23,567 bases of DNA from Pelomonas sp966111775 (GCA_966111775.1 CBHWBD010000067.1:1-23567), one strand, 5' to 3'; shown: positions 6,763-14,802, numbered from the stretch's first letter. The notes: generated from the letters alone by a model not told the origin. Translations and numbers: made by a program.

Positions 6763-7269
6763 TCAGGTGCGTCGTCGCATGCGCATGCGGTTACCGATCT
6801 CCACAGCCCCCGACAAAGCAAGACCAACGAATGCGATCGCTGCGACGAGCAGCAAGCCGAGCGCCGAGGCTTCGAAGAACGTCATCGGGCAATTAACGCC
6901 GTAGACATCGCAGCGGTACTGCTTTTCTCCGGTGGTGATGTCGTCACCCGCGCCGTGTTGATCCAGAGTGTCCCGTCCAGCGGAGTAGATGACGTAGCCC
7001 TGTTCTGAGTTCACTCGTCTGAAGACGTAGGCGGTCCCCCACGGATCAACCGGAAGCTTTTCAAGGAGACCGCTGTCCCGCAAGCTGGAAAGCTCGTTGG
7101 GCCAACTGCCCGTGTCGCGTCTGTAGACCTCAATCGTCGATTGAAGGATCCCGAGGTCAGTGCGCGCCTCATCGATCTTCAAATCGACAATCGGGGCATA
7201 GACCGCGACACCGATGAGTGCTGGGATTGCGGCGAAAAGTACGCCAGCGAAAGCCTGCCAAACTCGCAT
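6763..7269 (-). CDS. Membrane protein with GspG-like (type II pseudopilin C-terminal) domain
   Basis: This 168-residue protein has a hydrophobic segment at residues 6-27 and a second at about 132-155. Between them lies a domain like the C-terminal part of type II secretion GspG: an RTDLGILQSTIEVYRRDTGSWP helix, then LPVDPWGTAYVFRR, GYVIYSAGRD and a loop DQHGAGDDIT where GspG binds calcium. C120 and C127 could form a disulfide. The prepilin peptidase signal (Gly then Phe-Thr-Leu-Ile-Glu) is absent, so it is not a normal pseudopilin. The ATG at 7269 lies two bases after the stop of the upstream gene. GC is much lower than around it (53% by hand count in 7141-7200). No other secretion gene is near. 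Confidence 0.75.
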   Translation of the reverse strand: MRVWQAFAGVLFAAIPALIGVAVYAPIVDLKIDEARTDLGILQSTIEVYRRDTGSWPNELSSLRDSGLLEKLPVDPWGTAYVFRRVNSEQGYVIYSAGRDTLDQHGAGDDITTGEKQYRCDVYGVNCPMTFFEASALGLLLVAAIAFVGLALSGAVEIGNRMRMRRRT

Positions 7270-7271
7270 GA

Positions 7272-8756
7272 TCAGCGCCTCTTGACAAACCCCAGCAGCG
7301 CCGCCATCGGCAGCACCGAGCGCGGCCGGTAGGGCAGGCGCCACAGGCCACCGTGGTTGGCGCTGTGCACCAGCAGCTTGAGAGGATGGGCGAAGTCGCG
7401 CGCCGGCGTGCGCAGCTGGTGCACCCACATCGCGGCCATCAGCGCATTCGTCGTCGCCGGCGCGAAGACCTCGACGCCAAAGGCCTTGGCGCCGCGAAAG
7501 CCCGCCGCCAGCAGCGGGTTGGAGACCACCGACGCGGTCGTGGTGCTGGGCGCGACATTGACGGCGATGCTATGGCCCTCGGCGCGCGCCACCAGGGCCC
7601 GCCACTGCTGCAGCCGCTTGGCCAGCGCGTAGTTGGGGCCCTGCTCAACGACCAGGGCATCGACCAGGCCCCAGCGGCCGAAGTCGCCGGCGTCGACGAG
7701 CGCCTCCATATGCGGCGCAAAGCCGCGGCCGCCGCTGGAGAGGCGGGCGCCGAACTGGGCCAGCTTCTTGACGACACCGCGCTCGGCGTAGCGTCGCATC
7801 ACGTCACGGGCCAGGTCCTCGGGCACGGCGAAGACGTCGGTCGGCGTGGCCATGTAGGCGAGCTGGGTGCGGGCATCGGCTTCGCACAGCGTGGCACTGA
7901 TGGCGTCCATGGCCAGCGACACCCGCACATGGCGCTCGCCGTCCAGGTAGGCGAGGTTGGCGACGGACAGCCCGTTCGAGCTGGTTGTGCCCAGCGACGC
8001 CAGCCAGGCCGCGATCTCGGGCGTGTCGGCCAGCAGGTCGGCGCCGGCATGGGCGACGTCCAGCGGCTGACCCTGGGCGACCGGCGCTGTCAGCGTGGCA
8101 TTGCCGGCGGCGACCGTGGCGGCGATGCGCTTCCAGCTGGCGGCACGGGCCAGGTCGATGCCGACGAGGTGGGCCCGCCATTTCGCGAGCCAGGCCAGCG
8201 GCCCGGCTTCGCTGCCCGCACCGAGCAGCACGAGGTGCTGGTCGGACAGGTCGAACCACTCGGGATGGGCGAGGCAGTCGCGCAGGGCGCTCGCATGGGC
8301 CGCCTCGCAGACGCCGGCCTTTTCCCAGCGGTCGATCTGGCGAGCCAGGGCGTCGCCAGACAACTCGCGGCCTTGGTGGGGCACGGTCCAGGGCGCCGGT
8401 GCCGCATCACCGCTGCCGCGCAGTTCCAGGCTCTGCAAGCGACGCCGCGGCGCGCGCATCGCCTCCAGCAGAGTCTGCGACTTGCCGCTGCGCACAAAGG
8501 GGAGTTCGCGCCAGGCCGCGGCCAGGCCAGCACGCGCGGATGCGACCACGCCGACGGGCCGCGCCGCCTGGGCCTGCACCAGCGCGAGCCAGTGTGCGGG
8601 GTAGGCATGGCGCCAGTCGCGCTCCGCGATGACGGCGTCGGCGGCCGTGGCATCCAGCCCGCGCAGGGCGGCAGCCACGATGCGCTGCCCCGGCGCTCCG
8701 GTGGAGCGCTTGCCCTTGGCATCCAGGGGCCATTGCAGGCCGAGGGCTTCCGTCAT
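7272..8756 (-). CDS. Protein of unknown function with Rossmann-type nucleotide-binding motif
   Basis: This 494-residue protein is not one I can name. Residues 174-203 read like a Rossmann nucleotide-binding core: the strand HLVLLGAG, a GAGSEAGP turn, a helix, then a strand HLVGIDLAR ending in an acidic residue. Such a core binds NAD(P) or SAM. The N-terminal 170 residues are Arg- and Ala-rich and may include a helical domain. A patch with NALMAAMWVHQL and HPLKLLVHSANHGGLWRLP lies near the C-terminus. No signal peptide or long membrane helix is evident. Its ATG shares the last base of the upstream paralogue stop (TGATG), so these are co-translated, and the GspG-like gene follows after two bases. 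Reaction unknown. Confidence 0.75.
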   Translation of the reverse strand: MTEALGLQWPLDAKGKRSTGAPGQRIVAAALRGLDATAADAVIAERDWRHAYPAHWLALVQAQAARPVGVVASARAGLAAAWRELPFVRSGKSQTLLEAMRAPRRRLQSLELRGSGDAAPAPWTVPHQGRELSGDALARQIDRWEKAGVCEAAHASALRDCLAHPEWFDLSDQHLVLLGAGSEAGPLAWLAKWRAHLVGIDLARAASWKRIAATVAAGNATLTAPVAQGQPLDVAHAGADLLADTPEIAAWLASLGTTSSNGLSVANLAYLDGERHVRVSLAMDAISATLCEADARTQLAYMATPTDVFAVPEDLARDVMRRYAERGVVKKLAQFGARLSSGGRGFAPHMEALVDAGDFGRWGLVDALVVEQGPNYALAKRLQQWRALVARAEGHSIAVNVAPSTTTASVVSNPLLAAGFRGAKAFGVEVFAPATTNALMAAMWVHQLRTPARDFAHPLKLLVHSANHGGLWRLPYRPRSVLPMAALLGFVKRR

Positions 8757-9232
8757 CAGCGCGCGGGAGGTGGCTGCGTGGGCAGGCCGGCCGCGGTCAG
8801 GTCGGCATTGACCAGGGCCCAGGCGGAGTCGAAGTTGTCGGCTCGGCGCACGGGGCGGCTGGCGCGCCAGATGTCCATCAAGGCCGGCAGGCGCTCGATG
8901 CCCGGGATGCCGGGGCGCACGAGGAAGACGGTGGACACGGCGACGATGCCGCGCGAACCGAAGGCGTCGATGCTGGCACGCAGTTCAGCCAGCGCGTCGG
9001 AGTCCATCTGCAGGCTGCCGCGGATCTCCAGCAGGTCACCGAAGCGGCGGTCCGCCGGCAGGCGCTTGCCGGCCAGCGCGATGGCGCGCTTGACGGCGGC
9101 CATCAGCGGTGCATCGAAGGGGCCTTCGGCCACCGACACCATGACCCGGCCGTGCACTCCCACGCTGACGCGGCCGAAGCTGGGCTTGACGACCGGATGG
9201 CGGGAGGGGGGAAGAGCGGGGCCGGTGCTCAT
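8756..9232 (-). CDS. Hypothetical protein, paralogue of 6135-6620
   Basis: This 158-residue protein is the first gene of a tight three-gene minus-strand run (9232 down to 6763). It has the same layout as the 6135-6620 protein: FGRVSVGVHGRVM, EGPFDAPLMAAVKR, LPADRRFGDLLEIRG, a helix, a strand VSTVFLVRP and the tail AAGLPTQPPPAR. The likely fold is alpha/beta and perhaps STAS-like. The ATG at 9232 starts the conserved-length protein; a far longer in-frame ORF upstream runs antisense to the glutathione S-transferase gene and is rejected. It lacks the CxxC seen in its paralogue. Function unknown. Confidence 0.75.
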   Translation of the reverse strand: MSTGPALPPSRHPVVKPSFGRVSVGVHGRVMVSVAEGPFDAPLMAAVKRAIALAGKRLPADRRFGDLLEIRGSLQMDSDALAELRASIDAFGSRGIVAVSTVFLVRPGIPGIERLPALMDIWRASRPVRRADNFDSAWALVNADLTAAGLPTQPPPAR

Positions 9233-9272
9233 GATGTGAGACCATTTTGCACGCTCGAGGACACGCTCAATG

Positions 9273-9278
9273 AAGGAG
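9273..9278 (+). promoter_or_regulatory. Ribosome-binding site deciding the GST start
   Basis: AAGGAG lies eight bases before the ATG at 9287 but only two before the ATG at 9281. This favours 9287 as the true start. Confidence 0.7.
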
Positions 9279-9286
9279 TCATGGCA

Positions 9287-9907
9287 ATGTTGACCTTGTA
9301 CGGCACCAAGGGCTCGGGTTCGGCGGCTGTCGAGGCTGCGCTGCTGCGGGCGGGCCTGGCCTACACGGGTGTGGACGCGGCGTCCTGGAGCCCCGGCCCC
9401 GGGCGGGACGAGTTGTTGAAGGTGAATCCGCTGGGGCAAATTCCGACCCTGGTGCTGGCCGACGGCACGGTGTTGACGGAAAGCGCGGCCATCCTCATCC
9501 ATCTCGGCCTGACGGCGCCGCCAGGCCTGCTGCTGCCCACCGACGCCAGCGACCGGGCACGCGCCATCCGCGGCCTGGTCTATGTGGCGGCCAACTGCTA
9601 TGCGGCCATCGGCGTCATCGACTACCCCGAGCGCTGGTGCGAGCCCTGCGACGACGCGATGAAGGCGCAGATCCGGGCCGGCACGCGCGCCCGCCTGCAC
9701 GAGCACTGGCGGCTATTCGCCGACCAGTTCGAGATCGGCTTCGACGCCGGATCGCCGGGTGCGCTGGAGCTGCTGGCGACGGTGGTATCCAAATGGTCGG
9801 GCTCGCGGCCTATGCTGCAGGCCGACAGGCCGAGCTTTCATGCCCAGCTGCTGCGCGTGGAGCAACATCCGGAAGTTGCCTCCGTCTTTCAACGTCACTG
9901 GCCTTGA
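9287..9907 (+). CDS. Glutathione S-transferase family protein
   Basis: This 206-residue protein has the thioredoxin-like N-terminal GST domain: LTLYGTKGSGS, a helix, the cis-proline strand VNPLGQIPTLVLADG, then LTESAAILIHL. An all-helical C-terminal domain follows from about residue 85. The usual catalytic position near residue 10 holds Ser/Gly-rich GSGS rather than the Cys of beta-class enzymes, so glutathione activation may be by serine or may be weak. It probably conjugates or reduces small electrophiles in the cytoplasm. The NTF2-like gene begins seven bases after its stop, so the two form an operon. It is divergent from the unknown minus-strand run. Confidence 0.85.
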   Translation: MLTLYGTKGSGSAAVEAALLRAGLAYTGVDAASWSPGPGRDELLKVNPLGQIPTLVLADGTVLTESAAILIHLGLTAPPGLLLPTDASDRARAIRGLVYVAANCYAAIGVIDYPERWCEPCDDAMKAQIRAGTRARLHEHWRLFADQFEIGFDAGSPGALELLATVVSKWSGSRPMLQADRPSFHAQLLRVEQHPEVASVFQRHWP

Positions 9908-9914
9908 GCACCCC

Positions 9915-10304
9915 ATGACCCATCCCATCGACGCCTGGCACGAACTGGCCAAGGCGCGCAACCCGCGCGCGCTTTCGGCTCTGCTGGCCGACGACGTCGT
10001 CTTCCACTCGCCCGTCGTGCACACGCCGCAGCGCGGCAAGCCGCTGGCGTCGCAATACCTCGGCGCGGCGCTGATGATCCTGGGCAATGACAGCTTCCGC
10101 TATGTGCGCGAGATCCGCGGCGAGCGCGATGCGCTGCTGGAGTTCGAGCTGGCGCTGGACGGCGTGGCCGTCAATGGCGTCGACCTGATCCGCTGGAACG
10201 ACGCGGGCCAGATCACCGACTTCAAGGTCATGATCCGGCCCCTGAAGGCCATCCAGGCCGTGCAGCAGAAGATGGCCGAACTGCTGGCGAAGATGCAGCA
10301 GTAG
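9915..10304 (+). CDS. NTF2/SnoaL-like domain protein
   Basis: This 129-residue protein has the cone-shaped NTF2/SnoaL-like fold signature. It begins with a helix (DAWHELAKARNPRALSALLA), continues with ADDVVFHSPVVHTP, a helix, and then paired strands ending VDLIRWNDAGQITDFKVMIRP. Members are small-molecule isomerases, hydrolases or binding proteins, and the substrate is not predictable. It lies seven bases after the GST gene. Its stop codon ends one base before the last base of the convergent sppA, leaving no room for a terminator outside coding sequence. Confidence 0.85.
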   Translation: MTHPIDAWHELAKARNPRALSALLADDVVFHSPVVHTPQRGKPLASQYLGAALMILGNDSFRYVREIRGERDALLEFELALDGVAVNGVDLIRWNDAGQITDFKVMIRPLKAIQAVQQKMAELLAKMQQ

Positions 10305-10305
10305 G

Positions 10306-12174
10306 TCAGGGAATCCCGCACAGGCAGTGCACCGCGGCGGCCTTGTCCCACTGGCCGCGGGCGGAGAACTGCGACAGTTCCTTCAGCAGGGCCAGTTCCT
10401 CGCGCACCGGCACCGGCAGGGCGTCCAGGCCGAGCGAAGTGGCGATGGACGGCGCCAGCGTGTCGGTCAGCGAGGCCAGCAGGCGCTCGCTGCGGCTGAG
10501 GTCGCGCTCCACATAGGCCAGGCGCGGCTTCTCGCCGGCCTTGACCTCGAGCTTGGCCAACTGCACGGCGGTCTGCACGGCGTCGGCGAAGCTGCCCAGT
10601 CGATCGACCAGGCCGCGCGCCAGTGCCTGGTTGCCGGTCCAGATGCGGCCCTGGGCCACGGCATCGATCTTTTCCGGCGTGCTCTTGCGCGCCTGGGCGG
10701 CAAGGGTGGTGAAGCGGCCGTAGATGTTGTCGATGCTGGCCTGGACCGCGGCCTTCAGGCGCGGATCCAGCGGTCGGCGCGGGTCGTAGCCGCCGGCCAG
10801 CCAGGTCGTCGTGACGCCGCCGGTGTGCAGGGACAGCTTGTCCATCAGGCCCTCGGCCGTCGGCAGCATGCCGAACACGCCAATGCTGCCGGTGATGGTG
10901 CCGGGGTCGGCGATGACGGCGTCGCTGGCCATGGAGATCCAGTAGCCGCCCGAGGCCGCCACGTCGCCCATGGACACGACGACGGGCTTGCCGGCCTGGC
11001 GCGTCAGCTCCAGCTCGCGGCGCACGATCTCGGAGGCGAAGGCGCTGCCGCCGGGGGAGTTCACGCGCAGCACCAGGGCCTTGATGGCGTCGTCCTCGCG
11101 GGCCTTGCGGATCAGGCGGGCGGTGGAGTCGCCGCCGATGCGGCCCGGGCCGGCGTCGCCGTCGACGATCTCGCCCTCGGCCACGACGATGCCGATGCCC
11201 GGCTGCAGTTTGTTGGGCGTGCCGGCCTCCTTCACATAGGCCATGTACTGATTTGCGGACACCTGGCGGAAGCTCTTGCTCTCGTCGTCCTTGGCGCCCT
11301 TGGCGATCAGCAGCGCGCGCATCTCGTCACGCGTCTTCAGGCCATCGACCAGCTTGGCCTGCAGGGCCAGCTTGGCCGGGTCGTTCTGGGCCGCGGCGAG
11401 CAGGGCAGGCAGCTCGTTGATGCTCTTGGCGACGCTGCCGGCCTCGAGCTTGCGGGCGGTCTCGATGCTGCCGGTGAAGCCGCTCCACAGCTCGCCGTAG
11501 ACCAATCCTTCGGCCTCCTGCGTCGCCGCGCTGGGACCGTTGGCGGTGTAGGGCTCGGCAAAGCTCTTGTAGGTGCCGACCTTGAGGACGTTGGGCGACA
11601 CGCCGATGCGGTCCAGGGCGTCCTTGTAATAGGTGCGGTAGCGGCCGAAGCCCTCGATGCCGACCATGCCCATGGGGTGCAGATAGGCCTCGTTGGCCTG
11701 GGCGGCCAGGAAGTAGCCGCGCTGGCTGTAGCTGTCGGCGTAGGCGTAGACCGGCTTGCCGCTCTTCTTGAAGGTTTGCAGGGCCGCGCTCACCTCGTGC
11801 AGGCCGGCCAGGCCGGCGCCCTGCAGTTCCTCGACGTCGAGCAGCACGGCGCTGATCTTGTCGTCCCGCGCGGCCTGGTCGAGCACGGCCAGCACGTCGC
11901 GCAGGCGCGTCTGATGCGGCACGCTGCGGCCCTGGGCCTGGGCGGTCAGCTGCTCGCGCGGGCTGCCGGAGAACTGCTCGACGAGATTGCCGTCGAGCTT
12001 GAGGACCAGGGTGGTCTTGTCACTCAGCGGCTTGGGGCCGCGCGTCATCGCGGCGATGACGAAGATGATGATGAGCAGCAACACCAGCAGGTTCATCAGC
12101 GCGCGGCGCGTGCCGTCCAGCAGCCACCAGGCCTTGGAGAACAGCCAGCCGAGCGTGGAGAAAAAGGACTTCAT
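10306..12174 (-). CDS. sppA: Signal peptide peptidase SppA (67K type)
   Basis: This 622-residue protease is of the long, tandem-domain SppA type and degrades cleaved signal peptides at the periplasmic face of the inner membrane. One N-terminal membrane anchor lies at about 28-43. The catalytic lysine is K203 in GTYKSFAEP and the serine nucleophile is S408 in GDVAASGGYW, matching K209 and S409 of the E. coli enzyme. A conserved NSPGGSAFASE stretch lies at 372-382. It is monocistronic and divergent from the glutamate synthase-like gene. Only a weak AGGT precedes the ATG. The C-terminus ends in HCLCGIP, with two cysteines not expected from the family. Confidence 0.95.
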   Translation of the reverse strand: MKSFFSTLGWLFSKAWWLLDGTRRALMNLLVLLLIIIFVIAAMTRGPKPLSDKTTLVLKLDGNLVEQFSGSPREQLTAQAQGRSVPHQTRLRDVLAVLDQAARDDKISAVLLDVEELQGAGLAGLHEVSAALQTFKKSGKPVYAYADSYSQRGYFLAAQANEAYLHPMGMVGIEGFGRYRTYYKDALDRIGVSPNVLKVGTYKSFAEPYTANGPSAATQEAEGLVYGELWSGFTGSIETARKLEAGSVAKSINELPALLAAAQNDPAKLALQAKLVDGLKTRDEMRALLIAKGAKDDESKSFRQVSANQYMAYVKEAGTPNKLQPGIGIVVAEGEIVDGDAGPGRIGGDSTARLIRKAREDDAIKALVLRVNSPGGSAFASEIVRRELELTRQAGKPVVVSMGDVAASGGYWISMASDAVIADPGTITGSIGVFGMLPTAEGLMDKLSLHTGGVTTTWLAGGYDPRRPLDPRLKAAVQASIDNIYGRFTTLAAQARKSTPEKIDAVAQGRIWTGNQALARGLVDRLGSFADAVQTAVQLAKLEVKAGEKPRLAYVERDLSRSERLLASLTDTLAPSIATSLGLDALPVPVREELALLKELSQFSARGQWDKAAAVHCLCGIP

Positions 12175-12259
12175 CGACAGCTACCTTGAGGGTTGATGCG
12201 GGCGATTGTGAGGGGCGGCGGCCTTAAGCTCTGCAAGTCACGGTTTGTGAGGACACCTC

Positions 12260-13918
12260 ATGCTTGCTTGGCCCGGCTGGACGAGACGCATCAACGAACA
12301 TTTCCCGCTGCGATATCTGACGTGGATGCTGTGCGGCCTGCTGGCTCTGTTCTTCGCCATCGGCTGGATGGGCGGCTTGACCGACGGCGTGCTGACGCTG
12401 GTCTTCCTCGCGCTGACGCTGCTGGGGCTGCGCGACTCGCGCCAGACGCGTCATTCCATTCTGCGCAACTACCCGGTCATCGGGCATCTGCGCTTCCTGC
12501 TGGAGTTCATCCGGCCCGAGATCCGCCAGTACTTCCTGGAGGGCGACAACGACGCCGCGCCCTTCTCGCGCGCCCAGCGCTCCATCGTCTACCAGCGTGC
12601 CAAGGGCGACCCCGACCAGCGCCCCTTCGGCACCCAGCTGGACGTCGGCGCGCGCGGCTATGAATGGATCAACCACTCGCTGGCCCCGACGCATCTGACC
12701 AGCCACGACTTCCGCATCACCATCGGCGCCTCCCGGCCCCAACCCTATTCGGCCAGCGTCTTCAACATCTCGGCGATGAGCTTCGGCGCGCTCAGCGCCA
12801 ACGCCATCCTGTCGCTGAACAAGGGCGCCAAGATCGGCGGCTTCGCCCACGACACCGGCGAGGGCTCGATCAGCGCCCACCACCGCGTCCATGGCGGCGA
12901 CCTGATCTGGGAGATCGGCTCGGGCTACTTCGGCTGCCGCAATGACGATGGCTCGTTCAGCGCCGAGAAGTTCGAGGCCAGTGCGCGCGACCCGCAGGTC
13001 AAGATGATCGAGCTGAAGTTGAGCCAGGGCGCCAAGCCCGGCCATGGCGGCGTGCTGCCCGGGCCCAAGGTGACGGCCGAGATTGCCGCGGCGCGCGGCG
13101 TGCCGATCGGCCAGGCCTGCATCTCGCCGGCCCGCCACAGCGCCTTTTCGACGCCGGTCGAGATGATGCAGTTCATCGAGAAGCTGCGCACCCTGTCCGG
13201 CGGCAAGCCCACCGGCTTCAAGCTCTGCATCGGCCATCCCTGGGAATGGTTCGCGCTGACCAAGGCCATGCTGGAGACGGGCATCACGCCCGACTTCATC
13301 GTCGTCGACGGCGCCGAGGGCGGCACCGGCGCGGCACCGCTCGAGTTCACCAACAACGTCGGCGCCCCGCTGCAGGAAGGCCTGCTGCTGGTGCACAACA
13401 CCCTGCTCGGCCTGAACCTGCGCGACAAGATCAAGATCGGCTGCGCCGGCAAGGTCACGACGGCCTTCGACATCGTGCGCCTGATGGCCCTGGGCGCCGA
13501 CTGGTGCAACTCGGCGCGCGGCTTCATGTTCGCGCTGGGCTGCATCCAGGCCCAGGCCTGCCACACCGGCCACTGCCCGACGGGCGTGACGACGCAGGAC
13601 CCGCACCGCCAGCGCGCCATCGTCGTGCCCGACAAGGCCCAGCGCGTCGCCAACTTCCACCAGAACACGCTGAAGGCGCTGAAGGAACTGGTCGAGGCCG
13701 CGGGCCTGTGCCACCCGCAGGAGATCACGGCCCAGCACATCGTGCACCGGCTGGACAAGCACGAGGTGAGGCTGCTGGCCAATCTGCTGCCCTTCGTCGA
13801 GCCCGGCGCCGTGCTGCGCGGCGAACTGCCGCACAACACCTTCCGCATCTATTGGCCGCTGGCCAGCGCCCACAGTTTTTCGCCCCAGGGCAGCATCGAA
13901 CGTACTTCTGTCGTGTGA
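12260..13918 (+). CDS. FMN-binding glutamate synthase family protein, membrane-anchored
   Basis: This 552-residue protein corresponds to the central synthase and FMN barrel of glutamate synthase but lacks the N-terminal glutaminase domain. Two hydrophobic stretches lie at about 18-36 and 43-57, so it is probably anchored in the inner membrane. The catalytic core holds FNISAMSFGALS, GEGSISAHH, HGGVLPGPKVT, VVDGAEGGTGAAP and IKIGCAGKVTT. Cysteines C428, C434 and C439 in GCIQAQACHTGHCPTG match the 3Fe-4S cluster of the family. Members may make glutamate from ammonia and 2-oxoglutarate or have another flavin role; this is unsettled. GAGG at 12249-12252 precedes the ATG. Confidence 0.92.
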   Translation: MLAWPGWTRRINEHFPLRYLTWMLCGLLALFFAIGWMGGLTDGVLTLVFLALTLLGLRDSRQTRHSILRNYPVIGHLRFLLEFIRPEIRQYFLEGDNDAAPFSRAQRSIVYQRAKGDPDQRPFGTQLDVGARGYEWINHSLAPTHLTSHDFRITIGASRPQPYSASVFNISAMSFGALSANAILSLNKGAKIGGFAHDTGEGSISAHHRVHGGDLIWEIGSGYFGCRNDDGSFSAEKFEASARDPQVKMIELKLSQGAKPGHGGVLPGPKVTAEIAAARGVPIGQACISPARHSAFSTPVEMMQFIEKLRTLSGGKPTGFKLCIGHPWEWFALTKAMLETGITPDFIVVDGAEGGTGAAPLEFTNNVGAPLQEGLLLVHNTLLGLNLRDKIKIGCAGKVTTAFDIVRLMALGADWCNSARGFMFALGCIQAQACHTGHCPTGVTTQDPHRQRAIVVPDKAQRVANFHQNTLKALKELVEAAGLCHPQEITAQHIVHRLDKHEVRLLANLLPFVEPGAVLRGELPHNTFRIYWPLASAHSFSPQGSIERTSVV

Positions 13919-13928
13919 ATTTCGGGCC

Positions 13929-14040
13929 GAGCGACGGGCCGCTCCCTAGCCGGCCCGCTCTGGCGATGTGCTTGCCGGTCAAGCCGGCAAGCATCGCCGT
14001 CCCCTCGGGGGACCGGCCAAGGTACTCCTTGGACGAGGGG
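13929..14040. repeat. Intergenic repeat with multiple, mutually exclusive hairpins
   Basis: Four stems can form in the 207-base gap after the glutamate synthase-like gene. First, GAGC plus GGGCCG (13929-13941) pair with CGGCCC plus GCTC (13951-13960). Second, GCTTGCCGG (13970-13978) pairs with CCGGCAAGC (13984-13992), extended by GCGAT/ATCGC. Third, GTCCCC (13999-14004) pairs with GGGGAC (14008-14013). Fourth, CCAAGG (14017-14022) pairs with CCTTGG (14027-14032). Alternatively CCCCTCG (14001-14007) pairs with CGAGGGG (14034-14040), enclosing the fourth stem and excluding the third. It resembles intergenic repeats I recall from Burkholderiales genomes. It may act as a terminator or an mRNA 3' stabiliser. 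The rest of the gap holds nothing recognised. Confidence 0.65.
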
Positions 14041-14125
14041 CGCGTGCTTGCGGGGGGTGGCGACTGCAAATTAGGGGGTCGGCGGCCAAAACGCGCACAA
14101 TCACGGGCGGTTACATCCCTGCGCC

Positions 14126-14773
14126 ATGCCCACCGTCTACCTTCTCCGTCTCAGCGAGACCGCGCTGCAGCGCACCCGCTCGCTGCTGCTGCAGGCCCAG
14201 GGCATCGAACTGGCCGGCAGCAGCACCGTGCTGGCCGATGCGCTGGACGAGATCGCTGCGCTGGCGCCCGACATCGTCGCCAGCGACCTGCGCCTGGTCG
14301 ACAGCCATGCGATGCGGGTCGCCCATGAACTCGGCCGCCTGCCGGTGCGCCCCCAACTGCTGCTGCTGACGCCGACGGCCGACGATCTGCAGCTGTTCGC
14401 GGCCCTCAGCGCGGGTGCCAATGCCTATCACGTCGACGACGGCAGCGGCGCCGGCCTGGTGGAAGCCCTGGCGCGATTGCACGAGCGCCGTGCGGCCCTC
14501 AGTCCCCAACTCGCGCGTCAGGGCCTGGCGGCCTTCGGCATCGAGCGCAGCCCGCTGACCATCGCCCGCCAGGCCGCCGCGCCGCTGGACGCCACGCCCG
14601 CCGGCCGCCAGATCGACCAGGCCAGCCGCCATCTGCTGACGCTGCTGGCCCAGGGCCTGCTGCTGGCCGAGATCGCAACGCTGTGGAAGCTGGAAGTCGC
14701 CGAGATCGAACGGCGCATCTGGCGCCTGGTGCGCCTGCTGCACGTTCGATCGAGAGAGCTGCTGATCGCTTAG
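14126..14773 (+). CDS. LuxR/NarL-like regulator with degenerate receiver domain
   Basis: This 215-residue protein has a receiver-like N-terminus (about 1-120) and a LuxR-like helix-turn-helix at the C-terminus (about 165-211, LLTLLAQGLLLAEIATLWKL then a recognition-helix-like EIERRIWRLVRLLHVRSREL). D54 in IVASDLRL is at the phosphorylation position. The acidic pair normally after the first strand is replaced (VYLLRLSE), and the conserved lysine near 104 is absent (GANAYHVDDGS). It is therefore probably not controlled by ordinary phosphorylation, although D54 and T82/T84 remain. No histidine kinase gene is adjacent. It likely binds DNA, but its targets are unknown. Confidence 0.78.
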   Translation: MPTVYLLRLSETALQRTRSLLLQAQGIELAGSSTVLADALDEIAALAPDIVASDLRLVDSHAMRVAHELGRLPVRPQLLLLTPTADDLQLFAALSAGANAYHVDDGSGAGLVEALARLHERRAALSPQLARQGLAAFGIERSPLTIARQAAAPLDATPAGRQIDQASRHLLTLLAQGLLLAEIATLWKLEVAEIERRIWRLVRLLHVRSRELLIA

Positions 14774-14802
14774 GGCCCGTTGCCGTAGCGCTAACAGGCC
14801 CT
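14772..14802. terminator. Bidirectional hairpin between convergent genes
   Basis: AGGGCC (14772-14777) pairs with GGCCCT (14797-14802), with an inner GTT/AAC (14779-14781, 14793-14795). It overlaps the stop codons of the regulator and the glutathione S-transferase. There is no T-run, so efficiency is uncertain. Confidence 0.55.

Noticed and set aside
6763..7269. True major pseudopilin of a type II secretion system
   Set aside because: The prepilin peptidase signal is absent, there is a second membrane helix and no other secretion gene lies nearby.
7353..9239. 628-codon plus-strand ORF opposite the Rossmann-motif gene
   Set aside because: Its Arg/Gly-rich composition shows no domain, and the minus-strand genes form a coupled run with TGATG and two-base junctions.
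10327..12189. 620-codon plus-strand ORF opposite sppA
   Set aside because: It is a GC-driven shadow: the minus strand encodes a full-length SppA with catalytic residues, and the antisense protein has low-complexity Gly/Gln/Ala/His composition.
12224..13873. 549-codon minus-strand ORF opposite the glutamate synthase-like gene
   Set aside because: The plus strand encodes conserved FMN and iron-sulfur motifs; the antisense frame has none.
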